Source: Neisseria subflava
GTDB lineage: Bacteria > Pseudomonadota > Gammaproteobacteria > Burkholderiales > Neisseriaceae
Assembly (NCBI RefSeq): GCF_024205705.1
Contig: NZ_CP073115.1
Location: forward strand, 1,984,001 to 2,048,000
DNA length: 64,000 nucleotides
Direction: 5' to 3'
The stretch's first letter is position 1; each line of letters opens with the position of its first letter. Shown here in pieces: positions 63,200-64,000 of the stretch. The position numbers were made by a program, and so were the translations under genes. Under the pieces are notes generated by a model, which saw only the letters and a program-made list of their open reading frames with translations, had not been told where the DNA came from and made no database searches.

Positions 63200-63229
63200 A
63201 GGTCGTCTGAAAACAGTTTCAGACGACCT
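63200..63229 (+). terminator. AG-mucDUS inverted pair after the avtA remnant
   Basis: AGGTCGTCTGAA (63200-63211) and TTCAGACGACCT (63218-63229), both of the mucosa-type dialect, with a 6-base loop and TTTT. Confidence 0.75.
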
Positions 63230-63256
63230 TTTGTCATTTATTTATTTTTTTTGAAA

Positions 63257-63271
63257 TGAAATTAATTTTCT
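63257..63271 (+). promoter_or_regulatory. Possible Fur box upstream of the TonB receptor
   Basis: TGAAATTAATTTTCT fits the Fur 7-1-7 dyad at about 10-11 of 14 positions, 43 bases before the ATG. The surrounding sequence is AT-rich, so chance is not excluded. Confidence 0.3.
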
Positions 63272-63314
63272 TTTAAAATTAACCGTTACGATCGACTTTT
63301 GAAAGAAAATACAA

Positions 63315-64000
63315 ATGACTAAGCCCGCTTCCAGACTCAGCATCCTCAGCCTCTCCCTCTTTGCCGTTTCGGCGGCATTTGCCTCAGACGAACCCCAAGA
63401 CCGAGAAATCGCCGAACTCGAAACCATCACCGTAACCGCCAGCGCGGACGCATCCAAGGGCGGTTTGATTCCTGCATTTAAGGGCGGACAGGTGGCGCGC
63501 GGCAGCCGCGTGGGTATTTTGGGCAATAAAAAAAACCTAGAATCGCCGTTCTCCAATACTGCTTACACCAATAGGCTGATTCAGGACAAACATGCGCGCA
63601 GCGTCGGCGACGTACTGCAAAACGACCCGACCGTCCGCGTTGCGCGCGGTTACGGCAATTTTCAGGAAGCGTATTTCATACGCGGCTTTGCCGCCGAATC
63701 GGACGATACCATGTACAACGGCCTTTACGGCATCCTGCCGCGCCAATACATCGCCACCGAGCTTTTCGAACGCGTGGAAGTCCAGCGTGGCGCATCCGCC
63801 TTCTTAAACGGCATGGCACCGGGCGGCAACAATATCGGCGGCACGGTATCCGTATTGCCCAAACGCGCGTCCAATGAAGGATTGAACCGGCTGACTGCCA
63901 ATTACGGCGCGGGAAAACGCGGTGGTTTGGCGGCGGACGTGGCGCGCCGTTTCGGACAAAATCAGGAATTCGGCGTGCGCGTCAATGCGGCGCACCATAA
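63315..64000 (+). CDS. TonB-dependent (siderophore-type) receptor, N-terminal part
   Basis: The open frame runs off the window end after 228 codons. A signal peptide (SILSLSLFAVSAAFA) is followed by the TonB box ETITVTA, then a plug domain with SVGDVLQNDPTVRVARG, YFIRGFAAESDD and VEVQRGASAFLNGMAPGGNNIGG. The GGNN-IGG loop is typical of TonB-dependent siderophore receptors. It should be an iron-regulated outer-membrane importer. The ligand cannot be told. Confidence 0.88.
   Translation, partial: MTKPASRLSILSLSLFAVSAAFASDEPQDREIAELETITVTASADASKGGLIPAFKGGQVARGSRVGILGNKKNLESPFSNTAYTNRLIQDKHARSVGDVLQNDPTVRVARGYGNFQEAYFIRGFAAESDDTMYNGLYGILPRQYIATELFERVEVQRGASAFLNGMAPGGNNIGGTVSVLPKRASNEGLNRLTANYGAGKRGGLAADVARRFGQNQEFGVRVNAAHH

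Overview
The window is a stretch of a Neisseria chromosome. The 12-base DNA uptake sequence AGGCCGTCTGAA (AG-DUS) and its complement occur dozens of times, often as inverted pairs that act as terminators. Gene neighbourhoods (fur-bamE-dapB, marR-hpaC-murU, ccsA-ccsB-cycA, accB-accC) fit this genus. The AG form of the DUS, rather than ATGCCGTCTGAA, points to a commensal of the N. subflava/flavescens type. The species is an inference. No rRNA, tRNA, IS element, prophage or CRISPR array was recognised.

Region 1 (1-15.5 kb) is one rightward polysaccharide locus. It starts with the end of a UDP-sugar dehydrogenase. A Wzx-like flippase, a Wzy-like polymerase, two glycosyltransferases, a PglC-like initiating phosphoglycosyl transferase, an ATP-grasp/HAD pair, a sugar N-formyltransferase, a DegT-type aminotransferase and a UDP-sugar 4,6-dehydratase follow. 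The locus ends with Wza-, Wzb- and Wzc-like export and control proteins. Together they could build an N-formylated amino-sugar repeat unit, flip and polymerise it, and export it.

Region 2 (15.6-33.3 kb) is mostly housekeeping: gpsA, a ZapB-like coiled coil, zapA, 6S RNA, rplM-rpsI, a TlpA-like thioredoxin, a MarR regulator with an HpaC-like reductase, murU, rarD, an Lrp regulator, tsaD, the System II cytochrome c assembly pair, cytochrome c4, engB and dnaE. As read here, dnaE has an apparent one-base deletion near its 5' end.

Region 3 (33.3-47.8 kb) mixes core genes (prlC, hemJ, ubiG, mnmE) with small accessory genes. These include a duplicated histidine-rich protein, a solo EVE-like domain protein, a PH-domain/XRE cassette and three tandem genes too short for ordinary ORF calling. 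Each of the three encodes a signal peptide followed by a 12-13 residue peptide. This family is the most novel item in the window.

Region 4 (47.8-64 kb) holds rmuC with an internal tandem duplication, a GT8 transferase, dapD, aat, fur, bamE, dapB, prmA, gyrB, an AT-rich orphan gene, queA and accB-yqaE-accC. A 5'-truncated avtA remnant flanked by foreign-dialect DUS and the start of a TonB-dependent receptor close the window.
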